33,776 nucleotides of DNA. Source: DATCJU01 sp036562635. Lineage in GTDB: Bacteria; Actinomycetota; Actinomycetes; Mycobacteriales; Pseudonocardiaceae. Where the stretch lies: NCBI GenBank assembly GCA_036562635.1, contig DATCJU010000007.1, positions 1 through 33,776 on the forward strand. The letters are read 5' to 3'. Numbering within the stretch: position 1 is the stretch's first letter; each line of letters opens with the position of its first letter. The position numbers and the translations under genes are program-made. Positions 7,124-15,266 of this stretch are shown piece by piece. Below the pieces are notes generated by a model. That model worked only from the letters and a program-made list of their open reading frames with translations. It made no database searches and had not been told where the DNA came from.

Positions 7124-8175
7124 GGGTCGTCCACGGGCTGTGCCGGGGCGGCCGGTCCCCCCGCCGTGTCGTCCGGGGGCGTGTCCACTGGCGGGTGCAC
7201 CTCCGGGTGGGCGGCGAACCACCGCGCGAACGCCGAGTTGTTGTTCGTCAGCTCCAGGTACGCCTCCACGGCGACCTGGAACAGTCGCTCCACCGGCAGG
7301 GACTGCCCCCGAGGGGTCGGGTGACCGTCCTCCAGGTCGGCCCGCCAGGTGAGGAAACGTCGGACCAGCAGCGGGTCCCCGGCCAGGGTGCGGATCGTCA
7401 GGCCCGGGGCCTCACGGGAGAGTGCCAGGACGGGGCTCACTCCCTCACCCGCCTGCACCAGGTGCGCCTGGGCCACCGGGTCGTCGACGTAGTAGCGGAC
7501 CCGAGGGGTGAACCCGGCGGCGGCGCAGGCCGCCATGAGGACGGCGTGACTGCCACCCTCGTCCGGGGTGCGCAGGATCCACCACTCGTCGGCCAGGTCG
7601 GCCAGCCGTACCTCGGGGCCGCGGCCGGCCAGAGGGTGATGTTCCGCCAGGGCCACACAGGTGGGCTCGAAGGGCACGAGGAGACGGTGCCGCACCCCTT
7701 CCGGCCAGCTCAGCCCGTAGCCGACCTGTTCGACGACCAGCGCGGTGTCCAGCTGCCCCTGGGCCACCATGCGCAGCAACGTCAGGACCGGCAGGCCCAG
7801 GTGGCCGCGCAGTCCCCAGCCGGGCAGCTCCTGGTGCAACCGGTGGACCCACGAGGTGGTCAACCGCCCCTGCACACCCCCGACCCGCAACACCCTGCCC
7901 CCGGGCTCGGTGCTGCGGCTGGTGATGGCGTGCAGGTGGTCCAACCCCGCCAGCACCCCACGGGCCGCGTCGACGACCAGCCGACCGTAGTCGGTGAGCC
8001 GCAGGCCGTTCCGGCCGCGCTGGAACAGCGGTGTACCCGCGATCCGTTCCACCCGCTGGAGCTGGGCGATCAGGGCCGCGCGGGTCTGGCCGAGCTGGGC
8101 GGCGGCCCGCTCGGCGCTACCGGTGTCGGCGACCGCGCACAACGCCCGCAGGTGCCGGACCTCCAGCTCTGACAT
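7120..8175 (-). CDS. LysR family regulator (first of a tandem pair)
   Basis: This 351-residue regulator has an N-terminal winged helix-turn-helix (residues about 4-63, MSELEVRHLRALCAVADTG) and a LysR effector-binding domain. The recognition helix region reads GQTRAALIAQLQRVE instead of the usual TQPAVS pattern. The C-terminus has an unusual extension with FARWFAAHPEVHPP, shared with the gene just upstream, so the two are paralogues. The ATG at 8175 lies 6 bases after a CATAAC hexamer and has no ribosome site. It ends convergently with the VIT1 gene, with overlapping stops. Target genes are unknown; the transporter genes on both sides are candidates. Confidence 0.88.
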   Translation of the reverse strand: MSELEVRHLRALCAVADTGSAERAAAQLGQTRAALIAQLQRVERIAGTPLFQRGRNGLRLTDYGRLVVDAARGVLAGLDHLHAITSRSTEPGGRVLRVGGVQGRLTTSWVHRLHQELPGWGLRGHLGLPVLTLLRMVAQGQLDTALVVEQVGYGLSWPEGVRHRLLVPFEPTCVALAEHHPLAGRGPEVRLADLADEWWILRTPDEGGSHAVLMAACAAAGFTPRVRYYVDDPVAQAHLVQAGEGVSPVLALSREAPGLTIRTLAGDPLLVRRFLTWRADLEDGHPTPRGQSLPVERLFQVAVEAYLELTNNNSAFARWFAAHPEVHPPVDTPPDDTAGGPAAPAQPVDDP

Positions 8176-8181
8176 GCCCAC

Positions 8182-8211
8182 GTTATGACCGCCTGATCGG
8201 CCCGCTGACAA
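8182..8211 (-). promoter_or_regulatory. Promoter of the downstream LysR gene
   Basis: On the minus strand TTGTCA (8206-8211, 5 of 6 with TTGACA) and CATAAC (8182-8187) are 18 bases apart, and the ATG at 8175 follows after 6 bases. The promoter lies wholly in the 3' end of the upstream LysR gene, whose TAA stop (8183-8185) is inside the -10 element. Confidence 0.6.
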
Positions 8212-9292
8212 CCCGCCGGGTGGAGTAATGCGCAGGCGCCGTTCGAGGGAATACCAGCGGCTCAGGCGCGGGTTTGGTGACGCTGTGCTGTCGTCGATCG
8301 TCCGTCGGATGTAGCTCGGGATGGGCAGCGAACCACCGCGCGTACACCGGGTTGTTGTCGACCTGCTCCAGGTAGGCGCGGACGGCGGCACGCCACACCA
8401 CGGCCACGACGTCCTCGGGCAGGGTGCTGCGCCAGGCCACCATGCGCCGCACCCGGATGGGGTCGCCGGCCAGCCGACGCACCACCATGCTGGAGTTCTC
8501 CCGCGAGGTGGCCAGGCACAGGGTGACCGCGTGCCCGTTCTGCACGGCGTGGCTGGCGGCCAGCGCGTTGCTGACGTGGTACCGGATCTGCGGGGTGAAA
8601 CCGGCCACGGCACAGGCGGACAGGAACGCCCCGTGCACGCCGGTCTCGTCGGGGGGTTCCAGCGCCCACCTCTCCCCCGCCAGTTCGGCCAGGTGGATCT
8701 CCTCCCGCTCGGCCAACGGGTGGGTCCGCCCCAGCGCCACGTGCACGGGCTCGCACGGCTGGAGCACGCCGTACTCGACGCCGCCGGGCCAGGCCAGCTC
8801 GTAACCGAGCACCTCGTTGACCTCGACCACGTCGAGCTGGCCGGCGGCCAGCAGCTGCACCAGGACCCCGGAGGCACTGCCGGTGCGGGTGCGCACGGTG
8901 ACCCCGGGCAGGTGCTCCTCCAGCAGCTCGGCCCACCGACTGGTGAGCCGGGTACCGACGGTGCCCAGGCGCAGCACCCTCTCCGGGCCGACCCCCTCGG
9001 CGGCCCCCGCGAGTCCGGTGGTGCCGGGAGGATGGCGCAGCAGCGAGTGCAGGTGGTCCACCCCGGCGAGGACACCGCGTGCGGCCTCCAGCACCACCTT
9101 CCCGTAGGGCGTGGGGTGCACACCGGAGCGGGTGCGCTCGAACAGGCGACCGCCGACCATCCGCTCGATCCGTTTGAGCTGGGAGGTCAGCGCCGGCTGG
9201 GTGAGCCCCAGTCGGACGGCGGCCTGGGTGAGACTGCCGGTGTCGGCGATCACCCGTAGGACCCGCAGGTGGCGTATCTCCAGGTGGGGCAT
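8183..9292 (-). CDS. LysR family regulator (second of a tandem pair)
   Basis: This 369-residue LysR regulator has a well-kept helix-turn-helix (TQAAVRLGLTQPALTSQLKR, about 22-41) and the effector domain. It is a paralogue of the gene 7 bases downstream: both keep the same layout and the C-terminal motif ARWFAAHPE-x-HP, here YARWFAAHPELHPT, followed by about 40 extra residues. The ATG at 9292 is preceded directly by GGGAGG, too close to act as a ribosome site, and by GATAAC 6 bases upstream. A leaderless transcript is therefore likely. A 12-bp terminator separates it from the MFS gene upstream. Its target could be that MFS gene; this is inferred only from position. Confidence 0.9.
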   Translation of the reverse strand: MPHLEIRHLRVLRVIADTGSLTQAAVRLGLTQPALTSQLKRIERMVGGRLFERTRSGVHPTPYGKVVLEAARGVLAGVDHLHSLLRHPPGTTGLAGAAEGVGPERVLRLGTVGTRLTSRWAELLEEHLPGVTVRTRTGSASGVLVQLLAAGQLDVVEVNEVLGYELAWPGGVEYGVLQPCEPVHVALGRTHPLAEREEIHLAELAGERWALEPPDETGVHGAFLSACAVAGFTPQIRYHVSNALAASHAVQNGHAVTLCLATSRENSSMVVRRLAGDPIRVRRMVAWRSTLPEDVVAVVWRAAVRAYLEQVDNNPVYARWFAAHPELHPTDDRRQHSVTKPAPEPLVFPRTAPAHYSTRRVVSGPIRRS

Positions 9293-9298
9293 CCTCCC

Positions 9299-9327
9299 GT
9301 TATCGCCGACGGACGCGGGCGCGGCAA
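9299..9327 (-). promoter_or_regulatory. Promoter of the upstream LysR gene of the pair
   Basis: TTGCCG (9322-9327) and GATAAC (9299-9304) are 17 bases apart on the minus strand, and the ATG at 9292 follows after 6 bases. This copies the promoter of its paralogue. Confidence 0.55.
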
Positions 9328-9335
9328 GGGCCGAT

Positions 9336-9376
9336 GGTCGGCCGGTGACCGCGACCGGCGGACGCACCGGCCGACC
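9336..9376 (-). terminator. Terminator after the MFS gene
   Basis: GGTCGGCCGGTG (9336-9347) and CACCGGCCGACC (9365-9376) are perfect 12-bp arms around a 17-base loop that itself can fold. It lies 19 bases past the MFS stop codon and before the LysR promoter. Confidence 0.7.
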
Positions 9377-9394
9377 TCCGCGTGGATCAGGGGA

Positions 9395-10732
9395 TCAGGG
9401 TTCGGGCTGACGCGGTCGGCCGGCCACCCGCTTCCCCAGGGGCACCTCCGGTCCCTCGTCCAGGCAACCGGACTCGGCGGCGACGTCCTCCGCGGTGTGC
9501 CGGGTGTCCGTACCGGTGGTCCGGGGCAGGGTCTCCGGGGCGGGCAGCCAGACCAGGATCGCGAGCAGCGACATCAGACCGGTGACCCCGAAGGCCACCT
9601 CGTAGGACAGCGCGTCGGCGAGCACCCCGGCCAGCAGCGGGCCGACGATGGCGCCGACGTCGGCGGCCATCTGGAAACCGGCGAGCACCGGACCGCCGTT
9701 GCTCTTGGCCCCCACCACGTCGGCCACCGCGGCGCTCTGCGCCGGGTTGAGCAACCCGGCACCGATGCCAGCGACGAGCGAGGCGGCCAGGAAGGGCCAC
9801 ACGGACTCGGTGGCGCCGAGCCAGATGGTGCCGGCCGCCGAGATCAGCAGGCCGATCAGGACCAACGGCTTGCGTCCCCGGGTGTCGGCGAGTCGGCCGG
9901 AGAACATGAGCACCCCGGCGTTGCCGACGGCGAACACGGACAACGAGATGCCGGACAGGCCCTCGCCCTGGCGCAGCACCTCGGCCACGAACAGGGGGAT
10001 CAGGGAGACCCGCACCCCGAAGACGGCCCAGCCGTTGGCGAAGCTGGAGGCCAGGGACGCCCAGTAGGTGCGGTGTCGCAGTGCCTGCCGGACCGTCATG
10101 GCGTCGCGGTCCGAGCTGCGTTCCGGGGCGGCGAGGGTGGAACGGCGCAGGAACAGCCAGGCGATGAACGCGGCGACCAGCAGGGTGATCCCGTAGGCCA
10201 GGAACGGCAGGCGCAACGAGATCTCCACCAGCCCGCCGCCGACGATGGGGCCGGCGATGTTGCCGAGCAGGAAGCTGGTGGCCCACACCCCGGAGGCACG
10301 GCCCCGCAGTTCCGGTGGGGTGAGCCGAACCAGCAGCGCGACCGCCGAGACGGTGAACATGGTCGACCCGGTGCCCGCCAGGGAGCGGAACAGCAGGAGC
10401 TGCCAGTAGGTGGCGGCGAAGGCGCAGGCACCGGTGGCCACGCCGACGATGACGATGCCCCAGATGTAGATGGGCCGCTCCCCGAAACGGGACACCAGCC
10501 GACCGCTGGCCGGGGCGAAGGCCAGGCGGGTGAAGGCGAAGGCGCTGACGATGATCGAAGCCGCGGTGACGCCGACGTCGAAGCTGGCCGCGAAGGTGGG
10601 CAGCGCGGGAGCGAGGATGCCGAAGCCGACCGCGATGACGAAGCTCGCGGCGACGAGGATCCAGACTTCCTTGGGTAGACGTGGCTTGGATCTGGGAAGA
10701 TCGACCGTCTGGTGCCGACCGGCCGTGGTCAA
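9395..10732 (-). CDS. MFS transporter, drug-efflux type
   Basis: This 445-residue protein has twelve predicted membrane helices in two halves. The first loop has the MFS motif A pattern (GRLVSRFGERPIYIWG) and the second half repeats it (GRLADTRGRKPLVLIG). The N-terminal half also has AGTGSTMFTVS and the fifth helix has LGNIAGPIVGG, which is close to motif C of proton-driven exporters. It is therefore probably an exporter, with unknown substrate. The start is TTG at 10732, chosen because AGGAGG sits 4 bases before it; the longer frame upstream has no ribosome site. A TTAG-N5-CTAA dyad lies just upstream. It is divergent from hrpB, with about 216 bases between them. Confidence 0.88.
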   Translation of the reverse strand: MTTAGRHQTVDLPRSKPRLPKEVWILVAASFVIAVGFGILAPALPTFAASFDVGVTAASIIVSAFAFTRLAFAPASGRLVSRFGERPIYIWGIVIVGVATGACAFAATYWQLLLFRSLAGTGSTMFTVSAVALLVRLTPPELRGRASGVWATSFLLGNIAGPIVGGGLVEISLRLPFLAYGITLLVAAFIAWLFLRRSTLAAPERSSDRDAMTVRQALRHRTYWASLASSFANGWAVFGVRVSLIPLFVAEVLRQGEGLSGISLSVFAVGNAGVLMFSGRLADTRGRKPLVLIGLLISAAGTIWLGATESVWPFLAASLVAGIGAGLLNPAQSAAVADVVGAKSNGGPVLAGFQMAADVGAIVGPLLAGVLADALSYEVAFGVTGLMSLLAILVWLPAPETLPRTTGTDTRHTAEDVAAESGCLDEGPEVPLGKRVAGRPRQPEP

Positions 10733-10753
10733 TCCGCCTCCTCGCAATGGTTT

Positions 10754-10768
10754 CTTAGCGTCCCTAAA
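10754..10768. promoter_or_regulatory. Possible operator dyad upstream of the MFS gene
   Basis: TTAG (10755-10758), five bases, then CTAA (10764-10767) form a short inverted repeat, 22 to 36 bases from the TTG start. TTAG/CTAA dyads are known from MarR-type operators, but the arms are short, so this is tentative. The rest of 10733-10948 shows no further clear signal. Confidence 0.3.
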
Positions 10769-10948
10769 GAGATCCTGAGCGGCACAAGGATACGGCTCGC
10801 GGCCCTGGTGTTGACGGCCAGGAACCGCCGAAACCCTTCGCCACGTGTGTGTCACTCACCGCTCACCCGTCAGGTGGAGAACCGCGCCGGTGACTCTCAC
10901 CGAACGTGGCCGACCTGTCGCCCACACCGTCCAGCGACAATCAGGGCG

Positions 10949-13417
10949 ATGAACCTCCCCCCGCTCCCCGACCTGCCGGTCCGGTCGGCGCTGGACGAGC
11001 TGACCACCGCCCTGGACGAGCACGGCACCGCGGTGCTCGTCGCCCCGCCGGGCACCGGCAAGACCACCCTGGTACCGCTCGCCCTGGCCGCCACCACGCC
11101 CGGCCGGGTCGTGGTGGCCGAACCGCGCCGGCTGGCCACCCGTGCCGCCGCCGCCCGGATGGCCGAACTCCTCGGCGAACCGGTCGGCCGCACCGTCGGC
11201 TACGCGGTCCGCGGGGAACGCCGGGTGTCCGCGGACACCCGGGTCGAGGTGGTGACCTCCGGACTGCTGGTGCGCCGGCTGCAGGCCGACCCCGAGCTGA
11301 GCGGGGTGGACGTGGTGCTGCTCGACGAGTGCCACGAGCGCCACCTGGACGCCGACCTGCTGCTGGCGCTGCTGCTGGACGCCCGCGCCGGCCTGCGTCC
11401 CGACCTGCGGGTGCTGGCCACCTCCGCGACCGTCGCCGCGGACCGACTGGCCGAGCTGCTCGGTGACAGCCCCGTGGTGCGGGCCGAGGGACGCACCCAC
11501 CCGGTGGAGGTGGTGCACCTGCCCCCGGCACGCGGGGAGCGCACCGAGCAGTGCGTGGCCCGTGCGGTGCGGACGGCCCTGACCGAGACGACGACCGCCG
11601 ACGGTGCCGGTGACGTGCTGGCCTTCCTGCCCGGCGCCGCCGAGATCCGCCGGGTCGCCGACCTGCTCGCCGACCTGCCCGACGTCGACGTCCTGCCGTT
11701 GCACGGCCGGCTGCCCACCACACAGCAGGACGCCGTCCTGCGCCCCGGGAACCGACGCCGCGTGGTGCTGTCCACCGCCGTCGCCGAATCCAGCCTCACC
11801 GTCCCCGGAGTACGTGCCGTGGTCGACTCCGGCCTGGCCCGGGTACCCCGGGTGGACCACCGACGCGGGCTGTCCGGTCTGGTCACCGTCCGCGTCTCGC
11901 AGGCCGTGGCCGACCAGCGTGCGGGACGGGCCGGGCGGCTCGGCCCCGGTCGGGCCTACCGGTGCTGGCCGGAACACGAGCACGGCACCCTGCCCCGGTT
12001 CCCGGAACCGGAGATCCGCACCGCGGACCTGACCCAGCTGGCCCTGGAGCTGGCCTGCTGGGGCACTCCGGACGGCACCGGCCTGAGCTGGTGGGATCCG
12101 CCCCCGGCGGGCGCGCTCGGCACGGCCCGGGAGGTACTGCGGGCACTCGGTGCGCTCGACCAGGCGGGGGTGGTCACCGCACGGGGTCGTCGGATGGCCG
12201 AGCTCGGTCTGCATCCGCGGCTGGCCCGGGCCCTGCTGGACGGGGCCGCCCTGGTGGGCAGCCGTACGGCCGCGGAAGTGGTCGCCCTGCTGGAGGACGA
12301 CGGACTCGCCGGGGCGGTGGACCTGGTCGACGTGCTGCGTCGGCTCCGGCGCGACGCCCCACGGACCTGGCGCCGGGAGGCCGACCGGTTGGCCCGTCTG
12401 GTCCGGGAGCACGCCGACGAGGGCCCGGACCGCGGGCGGGACACACCGCCTCCGGACGATCCGGCGCTGGTGGTCGCCCTCGCCCACCCGGAGCGACTGG
12501 CCCGGCGCCGCTCCCCCGGCTCGCCGGTGTACCTGATGGCAGGGGGCACCGCGGTGGAGCTGCCACCCGGTTCCGGCCTGGGCGACTGTGAGTGGCTGGC
12601 GGTCGCCGTCGCCGACCGGAATCCGGGGAACGCGCACGGCCGGATCCGCCTGGCCGCACCCGCCGACGAGCACCTGGCCCGTTCGGCGGCACCCGCCCTG
12701 GTGAGCTCCGGGGACGACGTGGGCTGGGCCGACGGTGACGTGGTGGCCCGTCGTGTGGAGCGGCTCGGCGCGATCGTGCTCACCGAACGCCCCATCACCG
12801 ACCCGGATCCGGCCGCGGTACGGCAGGCCCTGGTCGAGGGGCTGCGCATCCACGGGCTGGGGTTGCTGCGCTGGACCCCGGAAGCCACCGCCCTGCGGCA
12901 CCGGCTGCACTTCCTGCACCGCCTGCTCGGCGCCCCCTGGCCGGCGGTGGACGACGACGCCCTGCTGGAGGATCCGGACCGCTGGCTCGGGCCCGAGCTG
13001 GCCACCGCGCGGCGTCGCGCCGACCTGGAGCGGGTGGACGCGGGGGACACGCTGCGTCGTCTGCTGCCCTGGCCGGAGGCGGCGCGGCTCGACGAGCTGG
13101 CCCCGGAGCGGATCCAGGTGCCTTCCGGAAGCCGGATCCGGGTGGACTACTCGGGGGAACAGCCGGTGCTGGCGGTACGGGTGCAGGAGGTGTTCGGGTG
13201 GGCCGAGGCACCACGGATCGCCGACGGGCGGGTGTCGCTGCTGCTGCACCTGCTGTCCCCGGCGCAACGCCCGGTGGCGGTCACCGGGGACCTGGCGTCG
13301 TTCTGGCGTACCGGTTGGCCCCAGGTCCGGGCCGAGCTGCGGGGCCGCTACCCGAAACACCCCTGGCCGGAGGACCCGACGACCGCGGTGCCGGTGCGTG
13401 GCACCGGCCGCCGCTGA
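10949..13417 (+). CDS. hrpB: ATP-dependent helicase HrpB
   Basis: This 822-residue protein has the usual HrpB length and order. The ATP-binding loop PPGTGKTT is at about 33-40, followed by AEPRRLATRAAA. Motif II is DECH at 126-129 (LLDECHERH), then SAT in LATSATVAAD, and the second RecA domain with motif VI QRAGRAGRLGPG. The helicase-associated domain and the HrpB-specific C-terminal region follow, ending PKHPWPEDPTTAVP, which is typical of HrpB. DECH instead of DEAH is common in this family. It is an RNA helicase-like enzyme of poorly known role in bacteria. The ATG at 10949 is chosen because homology starts there; AGGGCG is just before it, and GACAAT 7 bases upstream may be a -10 element. 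Confidence 0.95.
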   Translation: MNLPPLPDLPVRSALDELTTALDEHGTAVLVAPPGTGKTTLVPLALAATTPGRVVVAEPRRLATRAAAARMAELLGEPVGRTVGYAVRGERRVSADTRVEVVTSGLLVRRLQADPELSGVDVVLLDECHERHLDADLLLALLLDARAGLRPDLRVLATSATVAADRLAELLGDSPVVRAEGRTHPVEVVHLPPARGERTEQCVARAVRTALTETTTADGAGDVLAFLPGAAEIRRVADLLADLPDVDVLPLHGRLPTTQQDAVLRPGNRRRVVLSTAVAESSLTVPGVRAVVDSGLARVPRVDHRRGLSGLVTVRVSQAVADQRAGRAGRLGPGRAYRCWPEHEHGTLPRFPEPEIRTADLTQLALELACWGTPDGTGLSWWDPPPAGALGTAREVLRALGALDQAGVVTARGRRMAELGLHPRLARALLDGAALVGSRTAAEVVALLEDDGLAGAVDLVDVLRRLRRDAPRTWRREADRLARLVREHADEGPDRGRDTPPPDDPALVVALAHPERLARRRSPGSPVYLMAGGTAVELPPGSGLGDCEWLAVAVADRNPGNAHGRIRLAAPADEHLARSAAPALVSSGDDVGWADGDVVARRVERLGAIVLTERPITDPDPAAVRQALVEGLRIHGLGLLRWTPEATALRHRLHFLHRLLGAPWPAVDDDALLEDPDRWLGPELATARRRADLERVDAGDTLRRLLPWPEAARLDELAPERIQVPSGSRIRVDYSGEQPVLAVRVQEVFGWAEAPRIADGRVSLLLHLLSPAQRPVAVTGDLASFWRTGWPQVRAELRGRYPKHPWPEDPTTAVPVRGTGRR

Positions 13418-13438
13418 CCGTCTTCGCTGACCGTCTTC
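13413..13438. repeat. Tandem 13-bp repeat at the hrpB stop codon
   Basis: GCTGACCGTCTTC occurs twice in a row (13413-13425 and 13426-13438), the first copy containing the hrpB TGA. Just before it, CCGGTGC-GTG-GCACCGG (13391-13407) forms a perfect 7-bp hairpin inside the last codons and may help termination. Confidence 0.7.
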
Positions 13439-13616
13439 CCGAACCGACCGCCGACCGCCACGGCTCGGCGGGCACACCTCGTGGAAGGCAGGCCGCCCAC
13501 CTCTGGTCCGGGTGAGCGAACAGGTCGGGCAACCGGGTGAGCCGTCTCACATGAACTCGCGGCCGATGACAGCGTGTTCCTATCTTTCCACGGAGCGTGA
13601 CTGGCTGGAGGTCGCG

Positions 13617-15140
13617 ATGCGCGACACCAACTCCGTCACCGTGTCCGCCGGCGGCGAAGCCGCGATCCGGGCGGGTGCGGCGGCGGTCCCCGTGTCCCAC
13701 CACCAGCGCTCGGCGGCCACCCGGCTCGACCGGGCGGAGCGGCGCACCCTGGCCCGCCGGGCGGCCGAGCAGGTGGAGCGACGGGAAACCGAACCACCGG
13801 ACCTGTTGCCCGAGACCCTGCGCGGCCCCCGGGGCGCCGGCCTGGAGCTGCTGCTGAGCCGGACCCCACTGCACCGTTTCGAACCCGGTTGGCTCGCCGA
13901 GCCGCTGCCGCCCCCACGCTGGGCGGACTTCGCCCCGCCCCGGCCGACGGGTCTGCAACTGCTGCTGGACCACTCCCGGTACCGGCTCAAACGGTTCGCC
14001 GCCCAACTCGACCTGGCCCGGGCCCAGGCCGAACACGCGGCGGCCGAACACCGGCGGCGCCGCGACCTGGAGGCGCTGCGGCTGGCCCACTCCCGGGCGA
14101 TGGCGACGGTGCGGGCCCGGCTGTGCCAGGAACACCCCGGCCTGTCCCGGCTGATGGCGCGGGTCGCCTCCGGGGAGCCCGAGGCGGTGGAGGCCTACTT
14201 CGAGCGGGTGCTGAGCTGCCTGCCCTGGCCCGCGGGGTTCCCCAGGCGCCCCGCCGTGCTGCTCTACCACCCCCGGGCCCGACGGCTGGGGGTGTCCTGG
14301 CCGCTGCCCTCGCCCACCGTGGTGCCCGAGACCGGGGAGACCCGGACGCGGCGGCTGTGGCGCACCCGGGGCTCGTCGTCCCGCGGCGACCGGGATCGGA
14401 GCTCCCGCTACGCCGACCTGATCGCGCAGATCGTGCTGCGGGTGGCCTACGAACTGGTGGCGGCCGACCGGCACGACACCGGTGGGGTGCTGGACGAGCT
14501 GGTGGTCGACGCCGAGCTCACCGCACGGAACCCGGTGAACGGCCGGGGCGAGCGAGTGGTGCTGGCGAGCCTGGCCGTCTCCCGGGGAACGATCGAGCAG
14601 TTGCACGACGTCCCCCACCCGGTGCGCTGCCTGCAGGAACTGGGCGGGGTGATCTCCGACGACCCGATCCGCCTGGTGCCGGTCCCTCCGGTGATCGACC
14701 TGGTCCCGGAGGTGTTCCGGAGCATCCCCACCGGCGGTTCCGGCCCACGCACGGACGTGACGGCGCTCAGCCCCGGGGAGCTGGAACTGCTGGCCCGGCG
14801 CCTGTTCCAGGCCGGCGGGGTCGAGCAGTGGACACCCCGCATCGTGCGACCGGACTTCGTGGTGGCCACCGGGCGGCAGACGCACCGGAACCACACGGGC
14901 TGGGCCGAGCTGCTGATCGTGCTGCGCCGTGACCGGGGACCGGTGCCGGTCTCGGCGTTCCGTCCCCTGCCGAACGCGATCGAGGACTGGGGCGTGGACC
15001 GGGGAGTGCTGGCCACCACCTCGTGGTTCGCCCTCCCGGTGCATCGACTGGCGCACCGGGACAACCGGATCCAGCTCGTCGAGGGCGCCGAGTTGCGCCA
15101 CCTCGCGCTGCGACACCTGGGTCTCGACCTGCTCCTCTGA
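13617..15140 (+). CDS. Protein with a degenerate Mrr-like nuclease domain
   Basis: This 507-residue protein has a basic, Arg-rich N-terminal half with a likely coiled coil (about 125-180). Its C-terminal domain (about 384-507) resembles the Mrr-type restriction endonuclease fold. The resemblance is clear in WTPRIVRPDFVV, RGVLATTSWFALPVHRLA and RIQLVEGAELRHL. Active Mrr domains have an acidic residue followed by a Q/E-x-K core such as QAKR. Here that strand reads IVLRR (about 434-438), so both the Gln/Glu and the Lys are missing, and the preceding glycine-aspartate loop is replaced by GRQTHRNHTG. A catalytically dead DNA-binding or scaffold protein is the likely reading. The ATG at 13617 is preceded by GGAGG at 5 bases. 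No methylase or partner is nearby. Confidence 0.7.
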   Translation: MRDTNSVTVSAGGEAAIRAGAAAVPVSHHQRSAATRLDRAERRTLARRAAEQVERRETEPPDLLPETLRGPRGAGLELLLSRTPLHRFEPGWLAEPLPPPRWADFAPPRPTGLQLLLDHSRYRLKRFAAQLDLARAQAEHAAAEHRRRRDLEALRLAHSRAMATVRARLCQEHPGLSRLMARVASGEPEAVEAYFERVLSCLPWPAGFPRRPAVLLYHPRARRLGVSWPLPSPTVVPETGETRTRRLWRTRGSSSRGDRDRSSRYADLIAQIVLRVAYELVAADRHDTGGVLDELVVDAELTARNPVNGRGERVVLASLAVSRGTIEQLHDVPHPVRCLQELGGVISDDPIRLVPVPPVIDLVPEVFRSIPTGGSGPRTDVTALSPGELELLARRLFQAGGVEQWTPRIVRPDFVVATGRQTHRNHTGWAELLIVLRRDRGPVPVSAFRPLPNAIEDWGVDRGVLATTSWFALPVHRLAHRDNRIQLVEGAELRHLALRHLGLDLLL

Positions 15141-15266
15141 CCGGAGCCGGGAAGCACCCGCGGGCACACGGAGTCCGCTCCCGGGCAGCCTCCGGGGAAG
15201 GGAGACGTGTGCCCCGGGTGGGCGAGCGGGATTGCCACGGCCCCGGACCCCGGTGACGCTTCCGGG

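Noticed and set aside
10856..13477. Antisense open frame opposite hrpB
   Set aside because: It is a shadow of hrpB; no domain and unlikely residue usage.
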